From positions 52,659,463-52,723,462 of the forward strand of contig CM048554.1 of the NCBI GenBank assembly GCA_026413225.1: a DNA stretch of 64,000 nucleotides, read 5' to 3'. Every line of letters begins with the position of its first letter. Positions within the stretch are counted from its first letter, which is position 1. The notes beneath the pieces are model-generated. The model worked only from the letters and a program-made list of their open reading frames with translations, did no database searches and was not told the origin of the DNA. The DNA is from Otis tarda (lineage: Eukaryota > Chordata > Aves > Otidiformes > Otididae). The position numbers and the translations under genes were made by a program. This document shows positions 11,953 to 25,096 of the stretch, one piece after another.

Positions 11953-14059
11953 CAGCCTTCAGAAGATTTAGATTATGAGATTAAAAAAAAGGAAAGCACA
12001 AAAGCAGGACTCCATAAGGATGCCTACTCTGGCTGAAGTGGGCCCAGAAAGGCTGTCTGTCCTTACGGGAAGCAGCAGCCTTGATCAAATGTGTAGCACA
12101 CAGAAAGCAGCAGCCTGGTTATTAGGCAGTTAAGCTAGTCACACATATAGACCTGGAATATGCAGTTCAGCCTGAGCTCCTTATTAACTTGAACTTGGTT
12201 GCAGGACCAAGGACACGTAACCTAGCTGATGATGTTGCTGCTTTCATAGTAATGTCCTTGTAATTTGACTAGCTTACCCTAGCAGATAATAAATTAGGAG
12301 ACATGCTAACAGAGTACATGCATACGGAGAATAACTTCACACTTGCTAACATCAGTAATGGCTCTGCCAGGTTAGTAATGTCTTCGCTGTGGAAACTGTT
12401 TGTATACCACTTACTGCAGGGCAGGAAAAACATTCAAGATAAGTTCGCCCAGCTTTTACAGCCTACAGGAAGCAAATTTCACTTTACATAGTATGCCATA
12501 CAAATGTATTACCTTCCTTGGAGGAACACTCAGGCTGATGTCACGAAGCAGAAGGAAAGTCGTGAAGAAGGGCACAGCTCCAGGTGTTTGCTCTATCAAG
12601 GCATCTGGGGAATGCCCTGCCCTTCTTACAAAATCAGCCTTCAAGTCCTTCCCATCCTCCACAACATGCACTGGAAATCACAGCTGCACAGGGAAAAAAT
12701 GGTTTGAGCCCTTAATTAATCATTTTATCTCGTGAGCACTTTCCACTGGTTCATTTTAAAATGTCATTCTCTATATAAGAACTACTACAGATGGGAACAT
12801 AGTATCTCTGGTCCACTCTCAAAATACTATCAAAACCCTTTTCGGCCTCAGATACTACGGTGCAGGAGCGATGCATGCAAGGTGCAGCTCTGGGTACCCA
12901 TGCAGGCTTCATGGGCAGACATGAGGCAGCAGGCCCTGATGCCAGTTCCAGATGGCAGATGCAGGACTGCCTTAGGCTGGGCTCCAAACGGCACATCCCT
13001 GTGATCTCTCCATGGGTCACCTATTTTTAAAAGGGGATGAGGTAATCAAAGTGCCCATATTCACATTGCCTAAGCACTCAGATAAGCCAGTTTGGAGTAT
13101 GGGATATCCAATTTCTTGTTTCTTTGCAAACATTTTGAATATGTCAGAGATGCTACACAACCCAGCAGTAATTTGGGGATTGAGGCACGGGGCAATTGCG
13201 TAAGCAAACACTACTGGCAAGCACCTTAACAGCCAGCAACATCTCCAAGCTTCAATGAAGCAACTCAAAAGAGCAATCAAAACCAGCATTACCCAGAACC
13301 AAACACCAAATAGCCCTAAGAAGTAAAGAAAATAAGAAAGAATAAGGCATGCCACAAGCAGCAGGCAACCTTGTTCCATTTAACAAATCTCTTTAAAATG
13401 CCGTTAGATGCCATCCTTGTGAATGATTCCACTGTCAGTAAAGCCCAAATGTAAAGGAAAACATGCAGGCTAGAAAAACTGTGATTAGTGCTGTTATCCC
13501 TTTTACCTCACTATGGCATAGCAAAGAATACTCCCTTAATGTTCACACAGTGACTGGAATATGCCAAGCATCTGCTGAATGCCAGGCGTGCTCTGTGATG
13601 CATCGAATGCAACAGCGGGCCCCAGGCCCCCTCTCCATCGCAGCCCTTGGAGGTGGCACAGTGCTGCCCCGTCAGCCTGTCCTCACAGCACCAGAGGAGG
13701 AAACCACACTTGCTCATGAATGAGAGCTTGTGTGTCTCAGGGAATGGGGTGCTGAGAGGGACCTTGCTGCACCCCACAGCCACTGCACAGCCTGAAGCAA
13801 AACATTTTTTGCACCTCCACCTTCCCACTTGATCTGTTCAGACTGCGAGTTCTGGGGCCTAAGGTCTTCCTCTTTGGACTTGGCATTGAAGTAATAGCTT
13901 CTACATGAAGCAGGACTCATGTCCTGCTTTTTGTGTAACCTGCACAGCTCAATTGGAGAGCTTTGCCAGTCCCTTTTCCTTTGTCAGCTGGGCTGGGAGA
14001 GGACTCCCAGCAAGGGACACACACATAACTGATCTTTAGAAGCACACACGTATAGCTAG

Positions 14060-14205
14060 AGCTGATTCAAACTTGTCTGAGCAGGCAAGGACCTCCTGTG
14101 CATTTGTACCAACACTGTAGAAAAACATGGTTGCACTTTGAAAAACATGTGTTGCTCTGTTCCCTTTTACCTTGGGCATGCCAGTGATACATGTTTCATC
14201 TTGAT
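14060..14205 (-). repeat. Unidentified interspersed repeat, copy 1 (inverted relative to copy 2)
   Basis: The reverse complement of 14113-14203 aligns without gaps to 16103-16193. By hand count 77 of 91 positions match, and 13 of the 14 differences are transitions. Weaker similarity extends on the copy's 3' side to about 14060. The frame is open here and in copy 2 with similar translations, but 12 of 14 substitutions fall in codon positions 1 and 2, so it does not behave like selected coding sequence. It looks like a dispersed repeat family I cannot name. Confidence 0.7.
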
Positions 14206-16100
14206 AAGGAAACCCTGATCTTATTTGGGACATTGCTTTTCTAATGTAGTACTAATAATAATGATGGTGATGAATCTACTCCTTATCAAATAATTTGCAT
14301 TATTGGGTGAGTGTAGCCTTTGATGTCCTTAGATCTTTCTGTAGATAGACACAAATGCTGTAGATGAATCAAACTGCACTGATCATTCACAGTTCATGAT
14401 TACCCTCTTCAGGGTCAGTATTTTTCCTGTCTTCAGCTCCTCCCTGTGCACAATCACAACATGTTATAAAAATCAAGTGCTGGCTGTGAAACTTCCAAGT
14501 TGAAACTATTTTCTCTGCCTCCCATTCTAAAAAAAGTCCCAGTGCTTCCACAGTTTGTTGCAAACTCTTTGAGAATCCTAAGAAACAAATGGTATCCAGA
14601 TTTATGTTTTTTTTTTTCATTTTCCTGTTCCAAATTCAGACACAGCTTTGCCAGAGCACTCCTTCCCACAGAAGGTAAATCTGAAGTGTGAGTTGTATGC
14701 TCCCCAGTGATTCTTAATAAATGTAATCAGCAATAATTGTCCAAAAGAGATGTTTGCAAAGATCGAATTACTTTTGGCTTCATCTCTCCACCTGAGAATA
14801 CTCCTTTATAACAGGCGGTTGCAAATGACAGTAGTTGTCTATAGTTGTTGTCTATGTTAACTTATCAAGACATGCTTGATAAGTCAATGCTACTGGTTAG
14901 GTGAGGAAATGCTCAGGTTTCTCCTTGCTGTGCAATTTAATCAATACGTAATTGCCTCTCTACACAAATGTGCATTTACATAAGAAATAGTATAAATGCA
15001 AATAAGCTCCCTTCTCTCATGCACTCACTCAGAATGGCTTTTGAGAAATAGATTAGATTCTGCTACATTTGCAGGAAAGAATGGATTTAGGCAGTGCAGT
15101 CTTGTCCTCAAAACAGCCAAGAAGGTAAATAAACACCAACCTTCTCTTACTTTTCTCCCTGAGTTTGGGGAACAAAAGATTTAAAGCCTTCCTTCTGGAG
15201 CCTGGCATCCCTCCATTCCCACCACTCTCAGCTCAGCCCTTTAGCTGAGTGCACCCTTGCGCACCACAGCTTGTTTTGGGCATTCATCTGAGATCTGTGA
15301 ATTTCTGCCTGTACTTACTTCCATTTGTTATCTTTCTTCTTCCATGTCTCCCAGCAGGGATTTTCCCCCTTTAAACAGAACAGCATTAGAGGGAGAAAGC
15401 AAAGCCTCTTCCTTCGCAGCCTCCTCGCTTGGGAGTCAGTGGCAGGTTAACTGCATGCACTGTGCCACTCCATCTCCCAGAAGGTTTTGGGCCCTCTTCG
15501 CCTCCCACAACAGGAACGAATTGGATTGACAGGGTCCGATGGCCGAGCAGCTCTCCTGTCTTCAGTCACAGTCCCCGATGGCAAAAAAAGCTCAGCGAAC
15601 ATCAGGCAGGTAAACAGCCATGAAAACAAGGAAAGCAAGCACGAGCTCCAGAGCTCCTGAAATGCCTGTCTCTTTCTGCATTTGGTTCAAGGGATAGACA
15701 CCTCTGAACTTGAGGCAAGCTCTTTCAGATCTGAGGATTCAAATATTACTATGGCTGTTCTTCACATCCAGCTTAAGCTGCAAGAAGTGATAAACCACAA
15801 GAAGAAAGGAGTCTGGGAGTCTCCTTTGGGCTATTAACAGCAATTAAAGCTAAACTGAAATGATTATGCATAACAGACCTGGATTAACTTGGCCACCTGC
15901 ATGGTAGAAGTTCACACAGTTCTTGTTTGAGGAGAGCTAGAGTTATTACTGCCCTCCCCTTCTTCACGGCATTTTAGCTCCAGAAAAAAATTAGAAAGTT
16001 GATCCTAGAAATATGAAAAGGGTTTGCTATAAAAGGAAAAAGTTGCACTTGCAGGGAAGCCTTGCAAGCAAGGTGAAACAAACTCTAGTGATTTTTGAAA
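14206..16100. other. Unique non-coding spacer between the two inverted repeat copies
   Basis: No exon or recognisable repeat is seen, apart from a hairpin of opposed GATA motifs at 14860-14884 and a short T run near 14608. Neither boundary carries a visible terminal inverted repeat or target-site duplication. Confidence 0.5.
14860..14884. promoter_or_regulatory. Hairpin of two opposed GATA motifs
   Basis: ACTTATCAAG (14860-14869), a 5-base centre and the exact reverse complement CTTGATAAGT (14875-14884) give a perfect 10-bp stem. Each arm holds a GATAAG core, the binding motif of GATA transcription factors, in inverted orientation. Just upstream GTTGTCTAT occurs twice (14834-14842 and 14847-14855). 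The palindrome is seen directly; use as a binding site is inference. Confidence 0.35.
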
Positions 16101-16235
16101 AGCAAGATGAAACACGTATCATTGGCCTGTCCAAGACAAGAGGGAACAGAGTAATATACATTTTTCAAAGTGCAACCATATTTTTCCACAGTGCCTCTAA
16201 ATGCAGGATGTATTGTTTGAGTTCTGATTTCAGCG
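16101..16235 (+). repeat. Unidentified interspersed repeat, copy 2
   Basis: This is the partner of the 14060-14205 copy, in the opposite orientation and about 1.9 kb away. The gap-free core is 16103-16193; after that the two copies drift apart with small insertions or deletions. No poly-A, octamer tail or TG...CA terminus is seen, so the class (DNA transposon, LTR internal piece or other) is undetermined. Confidence 0.7.
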
Positions 16236-19200
16236 TCTAAGACCCCCTGCAACCAAAAACTCGATCAGTCTGGAAGGAGAGCATTAAATTAATATCTGCC
16301 TTCAGCCATCATCACAGATACAAGATGGGCAGATGCCAAGTCATCTGTGTCCAATGGAAGAATAAAATATTTTCCACTATTGACTCCCACCTAGCATTCA
16401 CATCCTAAAATAAGCAGGGAAATTTCCTGAAGTTTCAAAACTCTTCCCATGACAGTTTAGGGCAGCTCAGATATTTGAAATTCTTTTTTAACATGCTAAT
16501 CTACCTCTTGGTTCAAACTCAGATATCTGCATTAATTTACTCATAAGATGATAATGCCTTCCCCAGCACCTTTTCCCATCCTGAAACTTCTTATGCAGCC
16601 CTCAAAGTGTTCCTGTCAAAATATCTCATGGTGGAGAAGCATAAACCACTAAAAACAAAGTCCTGCTGACTTCCTTACACCACCTTACTGACATAGCCAC
16701 ATCCTCAACACCTCAGCACACATGTAATGAAACATTTGATAGTGTGGCATCCTTGCAAGGCAGATTCAGTGAGTGTGTGCTTCTACTTACTGACTGACTG
16801 AGATGAGCTAGCGTCCCACATTAGAATGAAAACCTGGTGTTAGATACCTTTAGATGATGCCTCTATCTGATTTCAGGATGAGGTTATTAACCCTTTGCCT
16901 AGATGAGATGCTCTTTTAAATCACAGGTAGTCTGTGTGAGTATGGTGATCTACCAGGGAGCAGTTGGTACAGTACGAGCCTCCAAACATGGAATATTAAA
17001 CCACCATGAGATTATGTGGGTGGCATGAAGCTTCCACAGCTTAAAGGAAAGTCTTGTTATCCTTTAAAACCCATCACTTATGTGGGATCTGGAAGCCACA
17101 AGACAATCTCTGTGGAAAAGCACCTATCAGTTGTCATTAGTGTTGCTCACAGTTTAGCGGACACAGAAGTGACAGGCACTGAATAAAAGCATTTTAAAAT
17201 ACATATCTTCTGCTTTAGTCGAGATTTATTGCAGACATTATACATGATTGCTCCAGTTTTCCTTTAGAGAACCATCACTATGAATCAGCATCCAAGAGTC
17301 CCCTTCATACCAAATGTTTAGTTGGCAAGAGTTAATAATTGAATGAAATCATTTCTATATTTAAGAAGGGAGCAGAATATAGATCTTCAGGCAGATAGTG
17401 AACAGGGTGACTCACTATGCTATTTCTCCTCCTTACCTAACCCCTCTCCCTTTTCTTGGTTCACGTACTAGATTATTCACAGTCTATAGCTGACTGAAAG
17501 GAAAAACGCCATGAAAAATAAGAGGATTTGCTCCTGTTCATCTTCCTCCATTGCAATGATGATTGCCTAAGTAAAAATCAAATCTAAGGACTGAAAGGAG
17601 TCTGAATGTAAGTCTGTTTGGAGTGCAGCACCCACATGAACCTTAAAATCTCCCTGCTGGAAGACAACTGCTGATGTACACAAGAAACAGGAGGACGGAT
17701 GACCTTGTACCTTCACAGTCTGCTTTCTCTCATGTCACAGGAAAACACAATTACAAATATAGTTTCAAAGAGTACAACCTCTTGGTCTTACAACTTATTT
17801 TCTGGGTACAGAGCCTTTCACAGATGTCAGATCTCCTTTCCTCTCTAAATTATGCCTGCCATTTTATTTACAACAGAGTATGCTACAGAAACCTGAAAAC
17901 ATAGACAATCTTTAACAAAACAAACACCTTAAAAGTTCTAAATTTCTTTGTTCTTCTGTCTGTATAAACTTCAGATAACTCTACTCAAAACATTTAAGAG
18001 AGCCCATTAAAACAAAGATTTCAATTTACTGCAGTGAAATTTCAGTAAGGCCTGGCCAATGGAAGACCATATTACTGTTAACTTAAATGAAATACATTTT
18101 TCAGTATTATTACAAACCACTGACTCCATAGTCACAACAATATGCCATCCCAAACCTATATTTTAGGATAAATCTTTTGTTGGCCTTTTCTCTTGGGGTT
18201 CCAAGCCTGTGTCATACTGAAGACAATTTTAAGTTTCAAGGATAAAATTCCTCTAACTGATGTTCTTGTTCAGGTCTGTTCAAAACAGTAGAACAATTAG
18301 TTTCATATACCAGTTGTGCTCTCTGGCCATAGCTCATCTTCACACTTCAGTTCAATACATTTTGCTTAAATTCCAGCTCTCCTTCCAAAAGAGAGAAAGT
18401 AATTTTTTATTGGATAGTTATTAATTCAGCTGTGCTGTCTGAAATTGGTATGACAATTTTTTTTTTCTCTCTGAAATCTTTGCCACAGTAAGAGCAAGAG
18501 CAGTCCTGATTTTGGACTGTCATTGCCTGAACATATATTGGTAGAAAGGGTAAATGGATCACAAAGAACCATGTGTTAATTACTTCAGAAATCAATATGC
18601 TCAACTTGAATATCCTCGAGCAAAGACTGTCCTTTGCTATGTCAAACCACAGATATTTTGTGCTCGCTTGCTTTTTCCCTAGCTCTAAATTCACCACAGA
18701 CTTACTCCTCTTCTATTCCATTTGTGGTTATGATCATAGTGTCCTGAAAGCTTAGATGCAATAAATATTAGGGTAAATGGACGCACTGGAAGAGTTTGTG
18801 GATTAGTCTGGCAAATCAGCTACTTTAGCTCCAGACATGGGAATTATTTTTTTTTTTAAAAACAGTGCTTTCTTAACTGCTGGAATTTGAAAGCCTTACT
18901 TCTACACACAACTGTTACAGTGTCAGCCAGACAGCATTGCAGACAATACCTATTGTGGAGGGTTTTTTAATCCTGTTACACCATTCTTCTCTGCTGCAAA
19001 GACACTTGCCATTTTAAGTTTAAGTGAAGCAAAAGCAAATGTAACATTTTGAAGCAGTCTGTTAAACAGTATGTCCTCCTGTACTCTCACCAGAAGAGTT
19101 ATTTTCACCATAATCACAGTGTCTAATGTATGCCTAGTTTAAGATCCAGTCATACACTGAATTAAAGTGACTTACTCTAAGTCACAATGGTATAATCAGC

Positions 19201-19410
19201 ATCCTTCGGTTATTTTTCGCTCTTCCATGAAGGCTACATGCTTTTTCCTTCCAAAGTCTGTGATGACTTTAAAACCATTTACTTTTCCAAGTGTACCTTC
19301 ATAGAACAATGTGCTTGACACAAACTCTTCATGGAAATAATCTCAGAAAAGTTGTTAGTCTCTTCAGTCAGGTACATCCTTCATCAGGTCCAAGCATTAG
19401 CTTTAGAGGA
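16236..19410. other. Unique AT-rich non-coding sequence
   Basis: No exon, RNA gene or transposon is recognised. Only short A/T runs are seen (for example near 18459-18467 and 18848-18859). Confidence 0.55.
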
Positions 19411-19755
19411 CATAGAATCATAGAATGGTTAGGGTTGGAAGGGACCTTCAAAGGTCATCTAGTCCAACCCCCCTGCAAGGAGCAGGGACATCCCCAACCA
19501 GATCAGATTGCTCAGAGCCTCATCCAACCTGGCCTTGAACATTTCCAGGGATGGGGCATCCACCACCTGTCTGGGAAACCTGTTCCAGTGTTCTACGACC
19601 CTCATTGTAAAAAATTCTTTCCTAATACCTAATCTAAATCTACCTCCCTCTATTTTGAAACCATTACCCCTAGTCCTGTCACAATAGACCCTACTGAACA
19701 TACTCTCCCCATCTTTCCTGTAGGCCCCCTTGAGGTACAGGAAGACGACTATAAG
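19411..19755 (-). mobile_element. CR1 LINE fragment (3' end), 5'-truncated
   Basis: On the minus strand this runs from the end of the CR1 open reading frame through the 3' untranslated region to the octamer tail (CATAGAATCATAGAATGG on the plus strand at 19411-19428). The translated part includes RTRGNGFK-like, [12 protein letters not shown] and [18 protein letters not shown] blocks, the standard C-terminal region of CR1 reverse transcriptase. By eye it is roughly 90% identical to the 35.05-36.3 kb copy. The normal stop after SNLI is mutated from TAG to TGG. Similarity fades at about 19755, as expected for 5' truncation. Confidence 0.95.
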
Positions 19756-21504
19756 ACATGCTACAAGACAGCTACTCAGGCATTGGTCCCCATCTCCTAG
19801 ACACCAGGCTTTGGATAACTTTCAGTTTTTTGTTCTTGCAATAGAATAATCGGGGCCATCTCCTGGAAGCAATACACCTGTCCATGGTTTGTAGGACATG
19901 AACAACACACAGTTTCCTATGCTTGCCAGCTGGCCAGGAGGAGATTGCTTATGCACTTAAAGAAAACAAAAAGTACCGTGCTTCCCGCAGTGCACGTGGA
20001 TCCTTGTTATGCCATGTTGTGTCCGTAGCTACACCCAATCATTTCATCTCACTGGGCAGCTGAGCAAATGACAGCAACTTAGGGGCTTAGTCAAAGAGCT
20101 GGTTCACTCATGCACCTGACCAAATTACAAACACTTCCTGGCCATTAATGGGATGAGTGAAAATTAGATCTCATATCAAATTATTTTAGTCTCCATGTAC
20201 AGGAATAAAAACTATGCAATACACTTTTAAGTGCAGGAGAACATTTATCATGCCATAACTGTAAATTCCATGTTGGTTTTGTATCACTGTGCACCTCATT
20301 ATTGGAGCAAATGAGGCTTGGATGACATCGGCTGCCACTTTCCACTTGCTTTTTGAAGTGCCTCCAGCTGCTGTTTTGCCCTTCTTGGGACACCAAGCAG
20401 TTACATTTAATGAAACCTTGTCGTACCAGAGGAAGATCATTGTTGAACAGCTTCAGTCATACAGGCAACGTTCTCAGGATTTACATAATTTTCACTCAAC
20501 AGCAACTAGGGTTGGGCTGCAAGAAGCCTGTCCTCCCTGAGGTTCCTATGTGGCAACCAAAACTAAGTAAAAAAATAAAAGAGGAAGAGAAGAGAAACCC
20601 AGCTTTCTCAGGGTCCAAAATAACACCAAGAATGGATCTTGAACGACTCCACTCTCTGCCCACAATCGGAAGAGGAATAGACACGCTCTCTCTCCTCCAA
20701 TCACCCATAACTGTTGAACATTTTCTCCATTCTTCCTGGCAACAGATCTCAGGAAAGAGTTTTCTGTCCTTGGAAGACAGTGTCCTACAAACATTGACCC
20801 ACAGAGTGTTACACACTGGCACCACAAGTCAGCCTGCACTTTAGGTCACCACCCTCTGCTGCAGAGCAGGATGCCACCTCCCTGGAGCTGGTCCTACAGA
20901 GCACATATACGAGCACAACAATGAGGATGTGCCTTTTTGCCAATTGTACCGCAATGTTTCAAGGACTCCTTAGCCAAAATGATTTGTCTTCAAAGATACA
21001 GATCTTTGAAGGCGAGACATCACTTTTGGAGAACAGCTATAAAAAAAAAAAAAGCTTTAAAACCATCTCATTGTGTTTCACCCGTTTCATCCTACAACTG
21101 CCCCAGCTATAATACATTTCTATTTTCTCCTCCAGCTCTCTAGCTATTGTTTTACTACTCTGTCTGTCATTGCAGCTTTTGACAAATGCTGCTGTAATCT
21201 TCTTGCTGTAAAGTCCCACTAATTTCAACATTCACTTCAATAAATAACTTTTTTCTCTTAACATCCTCAAAGGCCCATCTTTGGTCTCTTTCTTTTCTAC
21301 TTAAATCCATCATTAGAATTTATTGCAAAACATCTGGACATTCCCTCATCTCATCTCTTCCTTCACGATTCTGTTTTACTTCACATTGCAGCTTTTCTGT
21401 TCTTTTTATTTATCGGCTACACCGGTTAATAGTCTTTTCAGTTTTCCAACAAAACAAATGTCACAGATTCATACAAATGTCAGTTGGAGTGGACTTTCGG
21501 TGGT
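19756..21504. other. Unique non-coding sequence
   Basis: No exon or repeat is recognised. Overlapping open frames of up to 163 codons (20353-20844, both strands) are unlike any family I know, and their overlap on both strands argues for chance. A 13-base A run lies at 21041-21053. Confidence 0.5.
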
Positions 21505-21615
21505 TTCTACTCCAGCCCTACAACTGGAGCAACACTATCACCAGCACTAGACCAGGTCACCCACAATTTTGTCCAGCCACCCTGTGAAAACATCCCCAGA
21601 TGCTTTCCATGTCGC
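21505..21615 (-). mobile_element. Older, diverged CR1 3' fragment
   Basis: The plus strand holds CACTAGACCAGGT followed by diverged forms of the CR1 minus-strand text 'gcccagagcc-catccagcctggccttgaaca-ttccaggga'. The block order matches the CR1 3' region. The octamer tail is lost and divergence is much greater than in the other CR1 copies, so it is an older insertion. Confidence 0.55.
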
Positions 21616-22477
21616 GTCAGCATTACAGGGTACGGTGCTGCACATCCCTCCTGGCCTCCTAATCCCACCCCAACAGCCATCTCCAGAGCTGCAGCAGCTT
21701 CGGCTGAAACCAAGAGCTGGTCAGCTCTGAGGTTCACTCCCAGTGCACGGGGAAGAGCACCATCAGCTCTGCCCCAGCAGCAGACACAAGAGGCACCAGG
21801 TACCCTGTCCACCTTGTGCACTCTGCGCTGGTACCGCCGTGTCTGACAAGCTATGCAGTGGCTTGCCCCAAGGGGCCACATAGTTTGAGTCACAACAGAA
21901 AACCTCTACAAGGAAGGGCCTAGAGTTTCCACAGCACTTGACTTTGCTGTCTGTCATCCAAACGAGTGCCAGTTCATGCCCACTGTAACTCCCTCTGGGG
22001 AAGATACATTCCTCAGCAGGAATGGGGCTGGTACAAACAGGGTCATCACTAGCAATCAGGGAACTTTGTGGCCATTCAGCTGACTATTTTGACTTCAACT
22101 GATCACAGGTCTGCCAGGAGCCAAGGGAAAGGAGAAGGGAAGATTGAAAAAGATACACACCCAAGTGACCTCTGGACCCAAAAATACTGCACTCCTTAGA
22201 AACTATGAGGATTAAAAAAGGACAAGAGCAGAGGCAGGCAAGCAAAAGTCTGCAGTGTGACTGCAGGGCTAAGGAATTGCTCTGGGAACCAAAAGTATTG
22301 TCTATTTTTTCATATAGCCAAGAGAAGAAAAACAGTTCTCCCTATATCTTAGTGGAAAGTACAGAAATGCTTGTACATATTGCTACACAATTGGTGATCC
22401 ACGGAATACTTCTACAAGGCTAACAGAAACACTGGCCCAGCACCACTATACAGCCTACAAGAGCATTAATGTGAGTG

Positions 22478-22700
22478 GCCCGAAGAAAAACAGCGAAGCT
22501 CATCAGTGAAAGACTTGTCAGGGAAGTTTGACAGCGTTATACCGAATGCCGCTACGTTTTACAGAATGCTTTGCAAGCCGTTTGCTTTGTTAAAGCAGGC
22601 AAGCTCTAATAGCAGGGTAACAACTGTATAAAATGTGTGAAAGGCAGCAAAACCATTTCAATGAAAGCGAAGCAAATAACACATTGTGTAACAGCAAGCA
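22478..22700. promoter_or_regulatory. Candidate conserved non-coding block (CpG-retaining)
   Basis: Eight CpGs lie within about 190 bases (near 22480, 22493, 22535, 22543, 22550, 22555, 22579 and 22669) of repeat-free, AT-leaning sequence, well above the local background. There is no long open frame and no transposon similarity. This is the best candidate in the window for a constrained enhancer or similar element, by composition alone. Confidence 0.3.
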
Positions 22701-25027
22701 ATAAAGTTATTTTACCTATGAGAAAAATTAAGAAAGGCTCTATGGAGATTGTATGCATGATCCCAGAAATAATTGGAAATAAACAATGAAACAAGTTGAT
22801 TCCTGACACAACTCCAAAGAAGCCAGTGATGAAAAATGCACTGGGGAAAAATTTGACCCTGTTGTACTATTTACATGAACAGTGCAAGTATTTTGATCAA
22901 TAGCTAAGAGAAATATGTTGAAAAGGGAGGCACAAATTAACTCCAAAATGTCAAATGTCTCTTTTAGTAAAGGAGATGCACATTGCTAACCTTAAGAAAC
23001 CAAACCTTAACTGATCTCCAAAAATGTGAATCCCCAGTAAGTGATACCTCTCAGCCTCCCCATTTTAAACTACTATAATGTCATTGAAACTATATTAGCT
23101 TAATGGGAACCACTCTCAATTTACACTGATGTAAACAAGAGCTGGTCAGATATAAACAATAAAGAATCAAGCTCTCTATCTATGAACTACACATTGGAGA
23201 AGGTTGCAAGAAGTCAGCTTCTAATCTCAAAAGCTGAGACAGGTTGATTAACATCCCCTTATGAAAAAAACACTTCTGCCTGCTGGAACAACCCAGGTCA
23301 GGTTAACCTTACAGAAGCAAAGTGTCTGCTGAGATGCAATCCAAATTAAACTTGTTTTTCCTATATTTCTTTCTGTTTCTGGCCCAAAAGTCAGAAGCTC
23401 TCAAGCAGGTTTCCTAAAAGTGAGTTGTGCTGGGAAAGTAAGAAGGAAAAAGTTGTTGGAAGCTTCCAAAAAAATAGACAAATTGATTAAGAGTTTTCTC
23501 CTGGTGGTGATCCACAAATGAATTATTTCTATGATACTTTATAGAGTTTATAAAGTTGTTGTACAACCGCAAGCACCATTACTATTATGGATGGTGGGAA
23601 CTGCAAAGGAACCTAAAGGAAATTGGCCACTTGAATCCCATAGCATTAATTTGGGTTAGAGTAGGAATGCTTTCTGCTCCTTGGGATTCCCCAGCTGTTT
23701 CTACCAGATGTCTACAGCTAAGCCCACATGATTGCCATCATCTCTCTCTTCTGCTCAGACTTAATAGATCACTAGAAGAGGTATATTTTTACCCCATCTT
23801 TTGGTGCAAGTAACAAAGCTGAATTTGAATTTGCTAAATTCAAAATAACAGGATGTGATTTGCCATGAAATGAAGACCACTTCAGTTAACAGCTATGAAT
23901 TGCTTTCAAAGGGTTGGACGACAGAGGCTTGGGAAATTGATGCCAGGAGGTACAGAGCAGAGCTTCCGCTTGTGTTTCCTCCTATAAGACTCTCATTTGC
24001 ACACACCAAAACTGCTCTTCGAACCAAACCAACACAGCAGCAAGTGGGGGATTCGCTTCCCCACCATACTGCTGCTCCAAATCAACACACTACTGTCAGC
24101 TCCACTGATGAGAAGGGCTCTGTAGTCAAACACACAGCCCAGGGCTGAGCAGTGTCAGTAGAGAAGGATATTGTGTTAGTGCTAAATCAAAGCTGGAGAA
24201 GTGGACCTTCATCATCCACATCATTCAATTGACAGCTGGCTTTGCCTGGACTGCTTGAAGACAATTCCTGGGCATTTCTCTGGAGATAGTTCACTCCAAA
24301 GGCTGCTTCCCCAAAAGCAAGAGGGATAAGGTGACATCAGCAGTCATCTTCTTCCTTATATTGTACCCCAAAACAACCTCAGCAAGCCTGGAGCCCCCAA
24401 ACACTCCAAGGGTCCATGCTATATCCATCTCCCATTTGCTGCTGTAAGCACACCACTCTGGGGGGGCTGTGACACACAATATTCCAGACTATTTGACCTG
24501 AAGCTCCCATACACACACATACAGAATGGTAATTACGTTCCAGGGTCAGATATTAACCTTGGAGAGGACACAATCTCCACTCAGCATTTTCCAGAATTTC
24601 ATGGTAATTCCACTTTGTAGAATTTTCATGCGTTCTTGAAATTTGTTTTCACTCTGGTTAAAAATAAGCTCTAAACAGAAAAGACGAGTGTCTTTAAAAT
24701 TCCATTAAAGGGTAAATCCTAGTCCTGAAGTCATCTGTGTGACCTGCTGCTTCAGAGCCCAGGGCTCTGGGGTCAGGTGCCTCTGCCTGGGGTAGCTGGT
24801 GCACAGAGAACTCCTGCACAGAGATGGGAGACACTCACCCACTTTTCCCAGAAGCATTTTCTGTGATGGATCATTTTGTAGAAAGTTTTTATTTCAATCA
24901 ATTCCCCTTCCTGATGTGAACAAAAAGCAAAACATTGTGTCAGAAGCTTCTGGACCAACTCCAGTGATGAAAGAAATTGCAAGTCTCAGACTATCTGTGT
25001 CTTTTAATAGTTAGTATCATCACAGCT

Positions 25028-25096
25028 AAAAAAAAAAAAAAAAACACAAAAAAACAAACAACAACAACAAAAAAAAAAAAAAAAAAAACAAAACAA
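25028..25096. repeat. A-rich low-complexity tract
   Basis: Two long A runs separated by CAAA/CAA repeats. No SINE or LINE body precedes it on either strand, so it is called simple sequence. Confidence 0.9.

Larger units (their letters stand above)
8823..14059. other. Unique non-coding sequence with homopolymer tracts
   Basis: No exon or recognisable transposon is seen. Simple features are a 14-base A run at 9857-9870, a 24-base T run at 10943-10966 and an AAAC microsatellite at 11931-11952. The segment 13560-13830 is more GC-rich but matches nothing I recognise. Open frames are all under about 125 codons and chance-like. Confidence 0.55.

Noticed and set aside
14036-16240. Similar open frames in the two inverted repeat copies, which could suggest a small gene family
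   Set aside because: Across the aligned 91 bases, 7 differences fall in codon position 1, 5 in position 2 and only 2 in position 3. That is the opposite of protein-level selection, so the frames are incidental.
20353-20844. 163-codon plus-strand frame
   Set aside because: Overlapped by 97-109 codon frames on the opposite strand and unlike any known protein; probably chance.
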